Shown here: piece by piece, positions 15,521-23,925 of the stretch
How positions within the stretch are numbered: position 1 is the stretch's first letter
How the letters are laid out: each line of letters opens with the position of its first letter
NCBI GenBank assembly: GCA_002401045.1
Contig: NVSA01000001.1
Location: 32,216-68,659 of the forward strand
Length of the DNA stretch: 36,444 bases
From: Paracoccaceae bacterium
GTDB lineage: Bacteria > Pseudomonadota > Alphaproteobacteria > Rhodobacterales > Rhodobacteraceae
Reading direction: 5' to 3'
Made by a program: the position numbers and the translations under genes
Notes under the pieces: generated by a model
Told to the model about the DNA's origin: nothing
Database searches by the model: none
Seen by the model: the letters and a program-made list of their open reading frames with translations, nothing else

Positions 15521-16270
15521 TTACAAGCTTGAAACAAGGTGACCGCCATCCACAGGAAGAGCGCAGCCTGTGACATAGGCGGCTCCATCGGATAGCAATA
15601 AAAGAAGCGGGGCATTAAGATCGGACAGCTGCCCCAAACGTCGTTGTGGGATGCGCTTGATTAACGCCTGCCCTGCATCGGTAGTGAAAAACGCGCTATT
15701 GAGCGGTGTTTCAATATAACCAGGGCACAGCGCATTCACCCGAATACCCCAACGCGCCCATTCCAGCGCGTGCGCTTTGGTCATCTGAACGAGAGCAGCT
15801 TTTGAAGCAGTATAGGCCGAAACACCCCCTGCAACCCGCAGGCCAAGGATTGAGGCAATATTGACGATTGCGCCCCCAGTTTCTTGCTGACGCATTGCGC
15901 GCGCGGCGGCCTGTGACACCAAAAAAGCACCTTTTAGATTGGTGTCTATAACGGTCGAAAACTCTGCCTCTGACATATCAAGCGCCATGCCCGTCCCTGA
16001 CACGCCCGCATTGTTGACCACAATTTGGGGTGAAGTTGTCATAGACGCGAACGCTATCTCAACCGAAGCGGCACTGGTGACATCCATCGCCACCGCCTCG
16101 GCACTGCCGCCACTCGCGGTAATTTCACTGGCAAGATCGGTGACCTTATCGAGACGCCGCGCCGCGAGTATCACGTGATAACCCGCATCCGCAAGCACAC
16201 GTCCGAAATGGGCACCAAGCCCGCTTGATGCGCCTGTAATAAGCGCGGGTATATTTTGCGTTGTTGTCAT
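15521..16270 (-). CDS. Short-chain dehydrogenase/reductase (SDR)
   Basis: This is a 249-residue classical SDR with TGASSGLG at 12-19 (cofactor binding; AARR after the second strand suggests NADP), NNAG at 86-89, S140 in NIAS, and the YTASK catalytic pair Y153/K157. LCPGYIETP and VDGGH close the fold. It interconverts an alcohol and a ketone. Its position directly before the dehydrogenase, synthetase and kinase genes matches LvaD, the SDR that reduces 4-ketoacyl-CoA in levulinate catabolism, but sequence alone does not prove that. The Shine-Dalgarno before ATG 16270 is poor. About 150 bases separate it from the next SDR. Confidence 0.9.
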   Translation of the reverse strand: MTTTQNIPALITGASSGLGAHFGRVLADAGYHVILAARRLDKVTDLASEITASGGSAEAVAMDVTSAASVEIAFASMTTSPQIVVNNAGVSGTGMALDMSEAEFSTVIDTNLKGAFLVSQAAARAMRQQETGGAIVNIASILGLRVAGGVSAYTASKAALVQMTKAHALEWARWGIRVNALCPGYIETPLNSAFFTTDAGQALIKRIPQRRLGQLSDLNAPLLLLLSDGAAYVTGCALPVDGGHLVSSL

Positions 16271-16331
16271 GTGACTGCCTAAATTGTGCTTATCAAAACG
16301 GATATTGCTGGGCTGGATTTTCGACGGTAAT

Positions 16332-16403
16332 TCATCTTAGATCGGTGAATTCATAAATTGCGGGACATCGGCTACGGTCGCCCCAGCGATCAAAAGTTCG
16401 GTT
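16332..16403 (-). other. 23-codon ORF between two SDR genes, possible remnant
   Basis: ATG 16403 opens a short frame (METELLIAGATVADVPQF, ending in NSPI) with GGAAAC about 9 bases before it. I do not recognise it. It could be a leader peptide or the leftover start of a deleted gene, in the only sizeable gap between hydrolase and thiolase genes. Confidence 0.2.
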
Positions 16404-16419
16404 TCCATATCCAGTTTCC

Positions 16420-17199
16420 TTAAGTAAAACCATTCGATGTGGTATCAATATGGGCGCGCATCCCGCCGTCACATGCAATATTCGTACCCCGCAACCACGC
16501 AGACGCAGGTGAGAGCAAAAACGTAACCACAGGGGCGATATCTTGGGGTGTTCCAGCCCGATCCATGGTCCGCATATCTTCCTCGGCACGTTCGCCGAGC
16601 GTTTCCAAAAAGTCCTTAAGGATAGGCGTATCCACAGGGCCAGGGCTGACCGCATTCATGCGAATACCGCGATCGCGCCAAGTCCAGCGGTTCTGTAGCG
16701 TCCAAGCCACAAGCGCCTGCTTGGTAAAGAAATAACTATTCTCAAGCGTAATGCCTTGCGCTTTGCAAAAATCACCAACACCATCGTAGGTAAGCGTTTC
16801 AGCCACCTTGATTTTAGCTATTTCATCTTCCCAACCAATCCCCGCCAAAGACGCAAGATTCACGATTGAAGCACCATCGGCAAGGCTGTCAATCAGCCCC
16901 AAAGTCAGGCGTTTTAACGCAACTAAATTTACCGTTACAACCATTTCAGGCGGGGCCGTTGGTGGCACGCCTGCAATATTGGCCAACCCATCCGCTTTCA
17001 ACTCTTTTAACGTGTTGATTAATGCATCAACTGCCGCTTCATCGGTCAAATCAACTTGATGAAACCCATCCAGTTCAATTGACGGCGGATTACGATCAAC
17101 ACCGATCACCCGCCCCCCTGCTGCCCGCACTTGGCGGACAGTTTCTTGACCTATCCCAGAAGAAACCCCCGTGACGATAATGGTTTTACCTTTTAACAT
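16420..17199 (-). CDS. SDR oxidoreductase, coniferyl-alcohol/3-alpha-hydroxysteroid dehydrogenase-like
   Basis: The 259-residue SDR has TGVSSGIG at 10-17, an acidic end to the second strand (VIGVDRN, implying NAD preference), NIAG at 74-77 where most SDRs have NNAG, S117, and YFFTK with Y156/K160. The long insertion before the catalytic tyrosine (GWEDEIAKIKVAETL and following, about 122-150) and the NIAG form are typical of the coniferyl-alcohol dehydrogenase and 3-alpha-HSD/carbonyl reductase subgroup. It probably oxidises a cyclic or benzylic-type alcohol. It begins 12 bases after the Baeyer-Villiger monooxygenase stop. Confidence 0.88.
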   Translation of the reverse strand: MLKGKTIIVTGVSSGIGQETVRQVRAAGGRVIGVDRNPPSIELDGFHQVDLTDEAAVDALINTLKELKADGLANIAGVPPTAPPEMVVTVNLVALKRLTLGLIDSLADGASIVNLASLAGIGWEDEIAKIKVAETLTYDGVGDFCKAQGITLENSYFFTKQALVAWTLQNRWTWRDRGIRMNAVSPGPVDTPILKDFLETLGERAEEDMRTMDRAGTPQDIAPVVTFLLSPASAWLRGTNIACDGGMRAHIDTTSNGFT

Positions 17200-17211
17200 G
17201 GTGTGCTTTCC

Positions 17212-18705
17212 CTATTCTGCGGCAGTAGATGCAGCTGTTTCGCTGTAACCTTCGGGATGAAACGTTCCGTTTTCATCGCGGAAAGCATAGGCAAAATCAG
17301 GCCAAAGCACGGTGAGACGGTCACTGCGCGGATCGCGGTACCAAAACTTACAACCACCATCGAGCCAGACAGTGCCTTTACTACGTTTCTCAATGTCGAG
17401 CAGATACTCTGCCTCAGCTTCAGGTTTTGCTTCCAGAACCTCAACGCCGTGCTTTTTGGCATGTTCAAGTGCGCCCAGAATATAATCTGCCTGCGCCTCA
17501 ATCATATAGACCATCGAGTGATGACCCAGCCCAGTATTAGGCCCCAGCACCATGAACATGTTCGGGAAATTTGGCACAGCGGTGGAATCGTAGGCTTGCA
17601 TACCTTGATCCCATTGATCCGCCAATTTGACACCGCCACGCCCATACACAACATGTGCCACAGGTGGTTCAGGTGCTTCAAACCCAGTGGCGAAAATCAG
17701 CACATCCAGATCATATTCTTTGCCGCTAACCGCAATGGCAGTACTACCATCAACCTTTTCCAGCGCCGATGTTTCCAAGGTCACGTGGTCTTGATTAAAG
17801 GCTGGGTAATAATTGTTAGCAATCAAAACCCGCTTACAGCCAATCACATAATTCGGCGTTAAGTTATCACGCAATTCAGGATCAGAGATTTGATCTGCCA
17901 AGTGACCCAACGCCATATCACGGGCTTCAGCCACAAAAGCAGGCACCGCACGGCGCTGTGCAAACATATACTCGCCCATCCAGAAAATTTCTGACCGCAA
18001 GGCATCCATTGATTCAGGCAGACGCTCAAAACTACGTTTCTCAGCGCTTGAATATGCACGATCAGGACGCGGTACAATATAGGGTGCGCTACGTTGAAAC
18101 ACGACAAGTTCACTGGCGGTTTTAGCAACTTCAGGCACAATCTGGATCGCGGATGCACCAGACCCAACAATACCCACACGTTTACCTTCAAGCGAGATCG
18201 AATGATCCCAACAAGCCGAATGGAAAGCATCCCCCGTAAAGCCTTGAACACCAGGAATTTTAGGCAGGTGAGCATCCGCCAGAACACCCGTCGCAGTAAT
18301 CAAATATTGCGCACGCCATGCGCCCTGAGGTGTTTCTACCAACCAACGACGGCTGGCCTCATCCCACTCGGCCTTTAAAAGTTCAGCCCCAAAATGGATA
18401 TGTGGCACAAGCCCAGGTTTTTTAGCGCAATCGCGCAGATAACTCCAGATTTCACCACCGGGTGAAAACACCCGCGACCAGTCGGCCTTTGGCATATAAG
18501 AAAACGAATACAGATGCGACGGTACATCACAAGCCACACCAGGGTATGTATTATCACGCCAAGCACCACCAACATCGTCAGCACGTTCAAGGATAACGAA
18601 ATCATCGACACCCTTTTCTTTCAGGCGCATCGCCATGCCCAGTCCGCCGAAGCCAGCGCCGACAATGATAATGGATGTATCGTGAATCGATTGTTGTTTT
18701 GTCAT
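17212..18705 (-). CDS. Baeyer-Villiger-type flavin monooxygenase
   Basis: The 497-residue protein has two dinucleotide-binding motifs, VGAGFGG at 15-21 (FAD) and VGSGASA at 180-186 (NADPH). Between them lies FTGDAFHSACWD at 156-167, an exact fit to the Baeyer-Villiger fingerprint FxGxxxHxxxW[PD]. ATGFEAP is present near the C-terminus. Enzymes of this type insert one oxygen next to a ketone, giving an ester or lactone. The length is slightly below cyclohexanone monooxygenase. AAGGAGA precedes ATG 18705. An alpha/beta hydrolase ends 20 bases upstream and would hydrolyse the product. Confidence 0.92.
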   Translation of the reverse strand: MTKQQSIHDTSIIIVGAGFGGLGMAMRLKEKGVDDFVILERADDVGGAWRDNTYPGVACDVPSHLYSFSYMPKADWSRVFSPGGEIWSYLRDCAKKPGLVPHIHFGAELLKAEWDEASRRWLVETPQGAWRAQYLITATGVLADAHLPKIPGVQGFTGDAFHSACWDHSISLEGKRVGIVGSGASAIQIVPEVAKTASELVVFQRSAPYIVPRPDRAYSSAEKRSFERLPESMDALRSEIFWMGEYMFAQRRAVPAFVAEARDMALGHLADQISDPELRDNLTPNYVIGCKRVLIANNYYPAFNQDHVTLETSALEKVDGSTAIAVSGKEYDLDVLIFATGFEAPEPPVAHVVYGRGGVKLADQWDQGMQAYDSTAVPNFPNMFMVLGPNTGLGHHSMVYMIEAQADYILGALEHAKKHGVEVLEAKPEAEAEYLLDIEKRSKGTVWLDGGCKFWYRDPRSDRLTVLWPDFAYAFRDENGTFHPEGYSETAASTAAE

Positions 18706-18725
18706 TTTGATGTCTCCTTCAGAGT

Positions 18726-19598
18726 TTAGGGCCGAACCACGGGAAGTGTTGCGCCTGCGGGATATTCTTGCGGATTAGCGGCGAAAAGATCGATCAGACG
18801 CAACGCCTCTGCGGGGCGTTCAAACACCACAGCATGACCTGATGCCAACTCAGCGTAGCGTGCATTTTCAATCGTTCCGAACAGCGCACGACTATGATGT
18901 ACAGGCACCATCATGTCGTAACTACAAGCGATAATCAGCGTCGTCGCCGTGATATCGGGAACCAAATCCACAATATCAATACGGCTGTTCAATTCCATTT
19001 GTTTGTCGACAAAATCATCGAGCGGCATTGCAGCACCGCCTGCTAAATCCTCAAAGGTTTTAGATGACAAAAACGGCGCACCAAAGGCACCGTAGACAGT
19101 AAAATCATCAAGCTTCGGCGATTTCAGGGCGCGCAATTCATGCCAAACCCGATTGAAAAGAAGCTGTTGCATGTCGGTCTTCATCCAACCCGCCAACAGA
19201 ACAAGATTACATACAATCTTAGGATGACGTGCCGCAGTGAAACCCGCGATTGCCGCCCCAAGGGAATAACCAAGCAATGTTATCTCTTGATCTGGAACCG
19301 CATTGGCAATGACTGCCAAAACCTGCGCTTCAAGATGCTCAAGCTCTAATGGATCATCGCCCGTAACAGGATTAGCTAGATCAACCGAAATAACGCGGTG
19401 ACGCACAGCCAGCATTGGAAAAAGAAACCCAAAATGCCCTCGTGTCGTCCCAGAGGAGCCGTGAACCATTACAATCGGCGGGCAACTTGTATTTGACTGG
19501 CCTGCTTCGTGATATGTGACGCGAACGCCATTCACTTCAATCTGTCGTGTGACAACACCCGTTGCGAGCGGTGGCATCATAGTATCTGTATCCTTCAT
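18726..19598 (-). CDS. Alpha/beta hydrolase (esterase or lactonase candidate)
   Basis: The 290-residue protein keeps the full alpha/beta-hydrolase machinery: the oxyanion motif VHGSSGTTRG from residue 45, the nucleophile elbow GYSLGA with S112, D228 in CSYDMMVP, and H255 in LASGHAVVFERP. There is no signal peptide, so it is cytoplasmic. AAAGGAGGAG precedes ATG 19598. It is the first gene of the unit that continues into the Baeyer-Villiger monooxygenase, making the ester or lactone formed by that enzyme its likely substrate. That assignment is from context; the fold alone does not define the ester. Confidence 0.9.
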   Translation of the reverse strand: MKDTDTMMPPLATGVVTRQIEVNGVRVTYHEAGQSNTSCPPIVMVHGSSGTTRGHFGFLFPMLAVRHRVISVDLANPVTGDDPLELEHLEAQVLAVIANAVPDQEITLLGYSLGAAIAGFTAARHPKIVCNLVLLAGWMKTDMQQLLFNRVWHELRALKSPKLDDFTVYGAFGAPFLSSKTFEDLAGGAAMPLDDFVDKQMELNSRIDIVDLVPDITATTLIIACSYDMMVPVHHSRALFGTIENARYAELASGHAVVFERPAEALRLIDLFAANPQEYPAGATLPVVRP

Positions 19599-19769
19599 TG
19601 TGCTCCTCCTTTACAAGCGTCGCCCTTTCTTCAAACGGCACGCCTGTCTATCTGAATTTATTGCTAGTCGGCGCTAGCGCATTATCTTTCCACCGATGTT
19701 AAACTGACCACCCTGCCCGCCTTTCACGTCCACAGCACTATTGCTTTGCAATCGCGGAACCCTTGGTAA
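19599..19769. promoter_or_regulatory. Intergenic gap likely holding the promoter of the hydrolase-monooxygenase unit
   Basis: These 171 bases separate the upstream SDR from the hydrolase gene. They contain a small inverted repeat, gctag (19663-19667) with ctagc (19674-19678). I find no convincing -35/-10 pair by eye. A promoter is inferred only from the gap size and the strong ribosome binding site that follows. Confidence 0.25.
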
Positions 19770-20540
19770 TCAGTACCCTGTGGCAGGACGCATAAGTTCT
19801 CGTCGTTCCGCGCGTGGAGTGGCATCAAAATGATCCGCCGCACCGCGATCCTCATCGCGTACAAACCAATGCACTTGGCAATCTGAAATCGTGCTGAAAA
19901 CCGTTTCAGCCACCATATCGGGGGTCACATGCACACCTGCAAGTTCCACGGATTTAGCTGTGTCATCGGCCTTGGACAGCATCGGGGTATCAACGTAGCC
20001 CACCATGATGTCGCAAACCCAAATACCCATCGGTTCAAACTCAATATTAAGCGCCTCGGTCAGGCCCCGTATAGCAAATTTACTGGCTGAATAGATCGCC
20101 AGATCTGGCACGCCGTAGATGGCGGCAGAAGAACTCATCGTTATAATCCGCGCGTCATCACATGCTTTTAGGTATGGAAGAGCCGTCGCAATACAATTGA
20201 CAACACCCTTTACGTTCACGTCAAAAATAGCATCAAACCGATCAAGGGGCGTATCTGCAAAAGCGCGCATATCCAAAAGACCTGCTGAATTGAACAGCGC
20301 AGAAATTTCACCTTTAGCCCCTGCAAAATCTTCAAGTGCCGCCGCAACAGCGCCCCGATCAAGAACATCCATTGAATAACCCTTAGCTTTATGACCAAGA
20401 GTATCCGCAAGCTTTTGTACCGCTTCACCATCACGATCAGCCAAGCCCACACGCCAGCCCCGCCCCGCAAAAAGCCGTGCCGTCGCCGCCCCAATTCCCG
20501 AAGCGGCCCCTGTTATAAAAATCGATTTTGTATCAGTCAA
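19770..20540 (-). CDS. SDR oxidoreductase with probable TTG start
   Basis: The frame could begin at ATG 20597, but that adds 19 residues (RGKPFIRRVGNS and others) before a normal SDR start and overlaps the upstream gene by 65 bases. A TTG at 20540 gives MTDTKSIFITGAASGIG, overlaps the upstream stop by 8 bases (TTGACTGA), and has GGTGGG before it, so I prefer it. The 256-residue product has TGAASGIG at 10-17, NSAG at 84-87, serines at 136-138, and YSASK with Y150/K154. It is an alcohol/ketone oxidoreductase. The second strand ends LADRD, implying NAD. It is coupled to the SDR before it. Confidence 0.87.
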   Translation of the reverse strand: MTDTKSIFITGAASGIGAATARLFAGRGWRVGLADRDGEAVQKLADTLGHKAKGYSMDVLDRGAVAAALEDFAGAKGEISALFNSAGLLDMRAFADTPLDRFDAIFDVNVKGVVNCIATALPYLKACDDARIITMSSSAAIYGVPDLAIYSASKFAIRGLTEALNIEFEPMGIWVCDIMVGYVDTPMLSKADDTAKSVELAGVHVTPDMVAETVFSTISDCQVHWFVRDEDRGAADHFDATPRAERRELMRPATGY

Positions 20541-21288
20541 CGAATTGCCCACCCGCCGAATAAAGGGTTTGCCCCGTGGTGTAACTGCTGTCGTCACTCA
20601 CAAGAAAAAGACAACTATTCGCTTGTTCGCGCGGCGTTCCCGTGCGCTTCATCGGGGTCATTTCCATCGCCCAGCGGTCTTCATCGCTGTCCTTGGCAAA
20701 GTCCCACATTGGCGTTGACGTAAACCCAGGGGCGACAGCATTTACACGAATACCCGTTTCAGCCAGCTCCAGCGCCATCACTTTCGTCAGCATGATGACC
20801 CCTGCCTTGGCCATGCAATAGGCACCCGATCCTTCGATTGGAATTTTACCTGCCGTTGAAGTAATATTAACAATCGCACCGCCGTGGCCCTGACGCTTCA
20901 AAACCCGTGCAAGAGCGCGTGCCGAACGCACCGTCCCTGTTAAATTTATATCAAGCATCCGTTGAAAGTTTTCGGTTTCAAGCTCTAGGATTGGAATTGG
21001 GTCATAGCGAATACCTGCCGCAAAAACACCAATGTCCACCTGACCAAAACGCTCTACAGCCGCATCAACCATCGCGTCACAATCAGCATCAGAAGTTGCA
21101 TCTGTTTTCTTGAAAACAGCTGTGCCACCGACCACCTCAATCGCTTTTTGGGTTGCGTCACAAGGTTGTAAATCAGCTAGCAATATACGCGCGCCTTCCT
21201 CTGCAAAGCGTACCGCACAGGCCTGTCCTATTCCGCTGGCAGCACCTGTCACAATCGCGACTTTGCCTTCTAATTTTTTCGCACCCAT
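20533..21288 (-). CDS. SDR oxidoreductase
   Basis: The start is ATG 21288 (MGAKKLEGKV), preceded by GAGGAGTG, in preference to ATG 21315. The 251-residue protein has TGAASGIG at 14-21, LLADLQ after the second strand (NAD-type), FAAG at 89-92 replacing NNAG, S144, and YCMAK with Y157/K161. The altered NNAG motif is unusual but tolerated in some SDRs. Substrate unknown; in this cluster an alcohol-to-ketone oxidation before the Baeyer-Villiger step is reasonable. It is the first gene after the transporter and lies about 208 bases from livF. Confidence 0.88.
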   Translation of the reverse strand: MGAKKLEGKVAIVTGAASGIGQACAVRFAEEGARILLADLQPCDATQKAIEVVGGTAVFKKTDATSDADCDAMVDAAVERFGQVDIGVFAAGIRYDPIPILELETENFQRMLDINLTGTVRSARALARVLKRQGHGGAIVNITSTAGKIPIEGSGAYCMAKAGVIMLTKVMALELAETGIRVNAVAPGFTSTPMWDFAKDSDEDRWAMEMTPMKRTGTPREQANSCLFLVSDDSSYTTGQTLYSAGGQFVD

Positions 21289-21445
21289 TTTTTCACTCCT
21301 CAACAAATGATCCATCTCAAAAACAATTAAGCTTTTGAGCGTCGCGCACGACGTATATTTTTCTATGCTAGATCAAAGAAATCCGCTGGCTTGTTGAAGC
21401 AGGCATTACATATTTGCGTTGCGGGAACTCATGCCGCTTAATCGT

Positions 21446-21474
21446 CAGGGCGCCCAAGAGTTTTGGACGCCCTG
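21446..21474 (-). terminator. Hairpin downstream of livF
   Basis: A 10-bp stem with one mismatch (cagggcgccc at 21446-21455, ggacgccctg at 21465-21474) and a 9-base loop lies 23 bases past the livF stop. The minus strand shows no clear T-run after it, so termination may be partial. It separates the transporter genes from the SDR pair. Confidence 0.45.
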
Positions 21475-21496
21475 CGTAAATTTCACACTGGGTATT

Positions 21497-22204
21497 TTAG
21501 GCAGCCTCGCCAATATCCCCAAGGTAAAGATGGTGCAGTTGATCAGGATCATTCCCAAGCGTTGCACAATCCCCTTCATACACAAAAGAACCGCGCCGCA
21601 TAACATAGGCCCTGTCACCAATTTCCAAAGCAAGGTTCGCAAATTGTTCAACCAGAACCACAGCCAAGCCCAGATCAGCCAAGCGTCGGACACCCTTCAT
21701 CAGGCGGTTAACAACAACAGGCGCCAACCCCGCAGACATTTCGTCAATCAACACAACTTTGGGACGCCCAACCAGAGCACGGCCAATCACCACCATTTGC
21801 TGCTCGCCGCCCGAAAGCATCATGGATTGTACATCCTTACGGGCAAGCAGTTCAGGGAACAGCTCATAGATTTCTTCAAGGCTGGCATCTGGATGCAAGG
21901 CAACTTTCAGGTTCTCTTCCGTTGTCATACTGCCAAAGATCGTGCGGCCTTGTTCCACATGGGCAATACCTGCCAACGCCCGTTTGCCCGCACTGACTTT
22001 AACCATGTCATTGCCTTCCAGCTCAACCGACCCACTCGCAATAGGAATGATCCCTGAAATACCTTCCAACAAGGTGGTTTTACCTGCCCCATTTGCGCCC
22101 AGTAACACACTAATTTCACCAGAGGACGCAACCAAATTCACCTCTCGAACCACAGGAATTCCCATGCGTTTGATCACTAGGTTTTCAGTTTCCAGAATGT
22201 TCAT
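21497..22204 (-). CDS. livF: Branched-chain amino acid-type ABC transporter ATPase, LivF
   Basis: The 235-residue ATPase has Walker A GANGAGKTT (36-44), the signature LSGGEQ (130-135), and Walker B VVLIDE (150-155) followed by MSAGLAP, as in LivF. It pairs with the LivG-like domain of the gene upstream to energise uptake. The start ATG 22204 overlaps that gene's stop by 4 bases. The HAAT family carries amino acids but also urea, amides, aromatic acids and steroid-like acids, so the ligand here is probably the compound degraded by the enclosing cluster. Confidence 0.93.
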   Translation of the reverse strand: MNILETENLVIKRMGIPVVREVNLVASSGEISVLLGANGAGKTTLLEGISGIIPIASGSVELEGNDMVKVSAGKRALAGIAHVEQGRTIFGSMTTEENLKVALHPDASLEEIYELFPELLARKDVQSMMLSGGEQQMVVIGRALVGRPKVVLIDEMSAGLAPVVVNRLMKGVRRLADLGLAVVLVEQFANLALEIGDRAYVMRRGSFVYEGDCATLGNDPDQLHHLYLGDIGEAA

Positions 22205-23925
22205 TGTGCCGCCTCCTCGTCAAAATCAATCCCCATATATGCTTTCTTGACGCTGGGCATATCAAGTACTTCTTGCGTTGCACCCGCAGCCAATACAGCC
22301 CCGAAATCTAGCACCGTTACTTGCGAACAAGCGGATCGAACCAGATCCATATCATGTTCAATCAACAGCACGGATGACCCAAAGCGTTCTGGAATTTCCG
22401 CAATGCGTTTACCCAGCATCACCGCCTCGGCATAAGACTGTCCAGCCGCAGGTTCATCCAAAAGGATAACCGGCGGACGGGCCGCCACAGCACCCGCAAC
22501 ATCAAGCAAACGTCGCGCCCCTGCATCAACCGAACTGATTAACTGTTCAGAAGGCGGGCAATCCAGCCAAACCAAAATCGCATCGACCTCTTCGTCACTA
22601 AGACCCCCACCAGACGCCAGACGAATATATTCGCCAACGGTCAATTCAGGTGCCATTCTTGTGGTTTGCCATGTCCGACGCAGCCCTGCCCGCGCACGTT
22701 GCGTTGCAGAAAGCGCGTCAATTTCTTTACCCTGAAACAGGATTTTGCCCTCATAGCTAAGAAGAAACCCCGTGATCGCATCTACAAAGGTTGATTTACC
22801 AGCACCATTAGGACCAATCAGCCCCACAACAGTGCCTTGTGGCACCACCAAAGATGCCCGATTCAAGGCAACAACATTGCCGTAACGCACTGTAACATCG
22901 CGCATTTCCAATACGGCCTTATCGCCATCCAGCACACGGGCGGCGGGCAACGATGCCTCAGAAGCCCGCTTTTGAGTGCGAATACGACGCGGTAAAATTT
23001 TGCGACCCAACCGCCCAAAAGCTTCGCTGATTGTCTCACCCGTACTCAAAGCTTGAACCGCCCCGACGCCGAAAAAGACACTGCCTAAATCTTGGGGCAA
23101 TGACAGACGGCGCAACAATTCAGGGAAAAGGGCAACCAAGACCCCGCCCAGAATAGCCCCAAGCGGGAACTGCGCCCCGACCATAATTGCAACGGCAAAG
23201 AGTACCAAGGATTGCATCATCGAAAAGTTATCCGCCAGCAATGTTCCCATATATCCAGCCAGCAATCCGCCTGAAATTCCAGCGATAAAAGCACTGATTG
23301 CAAAAGCGCTCAGCTTAGCCTTAGGCACAGAAACGCCAAGCGAGGCCGCCGCGCGTTCAGAATGGCGAATGGCAAGCCATGACGCCCCCAAACGTGACCG
23401 CGTGATAAATTCAAGCGCAACCGCAATGATGCCATATATCGCCAGCACAAAAATAAAATACCCCTGATCGCTTTCAAGACCCGATGGTCTGGCCACCATC
23501 GTGAACGTGGTTTGCCCTGGATAGGTAATCGTTCCCAGAACCACACCAAAAGCAACGGCAAACCCCAAAGTTACAATCGCAAGATTGATGCCCCGCAACC
23601 GTAAAGCAGGCAGTCCAATCGCAATGCCAAAAGGCAAAGCTGCCAGCCCGCCGATCAATAACCAAACAGGCAGACCCCCAGGGAAATCAATCACGTTTAG
23701 ATAGCCGACAACCCAAGCACCAACCCCTGCAAACGACATCTGGCAGAGCGAAATCATACCAGCGCGTCCAACAACAAGCCCTAGGCTTTGCAACGCAACA
23801 CCAATGATAAAGACCGCCGTAATCAAGAAGATCCAGTATGAGGATAAAAGAAACAGGCACAAAGCACCTGCGATGAAAATTAAGGCCGCTGTTTTTAAAG
23901 CGGCAAAGCTACTATCGCGCTTCAT
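22201..23925 (-). CDS. Fused ABC permease-ATPase, LivM-LivG
   Basis: The start is ATG 23925 (MKRDSSF); an ATG 36 bases upstream lies within livH. The 574-residue product joins a LivM permease (residues about 1-300, 8-10 membrane segments, RGINLAIVTLGFA and SPFIAGISGG-like stretches) to a LivG ATPase (about 335-574). The ATPase has Walker A GPNGAGKST at 371-379 and Walker B VILLDE at 486-491. Its signature is degenerate: SVDAGARR at 465-472 where most ATPases have LSGGQQR. In an ABC dimer with LivF this leaves one composite site relying on a weak C-loop. Such fusions are known in this family. It overlaps livH by 14 bases and livF by 4. Confidence 0.92.
   Translation of the reverse strand: MKRDSSFAALKTAALIFIAGALCLFLLSSYWIFLITAVFIIGVALQSLGLVVGRAGMISLCQMSFAGVGAWVVGYLNVIDFPGGLPVWLLIGGLAALPFGIAIGLPALRLRGINLAIVTLGFAVAFGVVLGTITYPGQTTFTMVARPSGLESDQGYFIFVLAIYGIIAVALEFITRSRLGASWLAIRHSERAAASLGVSVPKAKLSAFAISAFIAGISGGLLAGYMGTLLADNFSMMQSLVLFAVAIMVGAQFPLGAILGGVLVALFPELLRRLSLPQDLGSVFFGVGAVQALSTGETISEAFGRLGRKILPRRIRTQKRASEASLPAARVLDGDKAVLEMRDVTVRYGNVVALNRASLVVPQGTVVGLIGPNGAGKSTFVDAITGFLLSYEGKILFQGKEIDALSATQRARAGLRRTWQTTRMAPELTVGEYIRLASGGGLSDEEVDAILVWLDCPPSEQLISSVDAGARRLLDVAGAVAARPPVILLDEPAAGQSYAEAVMLGKRIAEIPERFGSSVLLIEHDMDLVRSACSQVTVLDFGAVLAAGATQEVLDMPSVKKAYMGIDFDEEAAQ

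Noticed and set aside
16332..16655. 107-codon minus-strand frame overlapping the SDR end
   Set aside because: It is out of frame with the intact SDR at 16420-17199 and carries no SDR or other motif; only the separate 23-codon ORF was kept as a weak note.
17203..17862. 219-codon plus-strand frame opposite the Baeyer-Villiger monooxygenase
   Set aside because: It is antisense to conserved coding sequence and has no family features.
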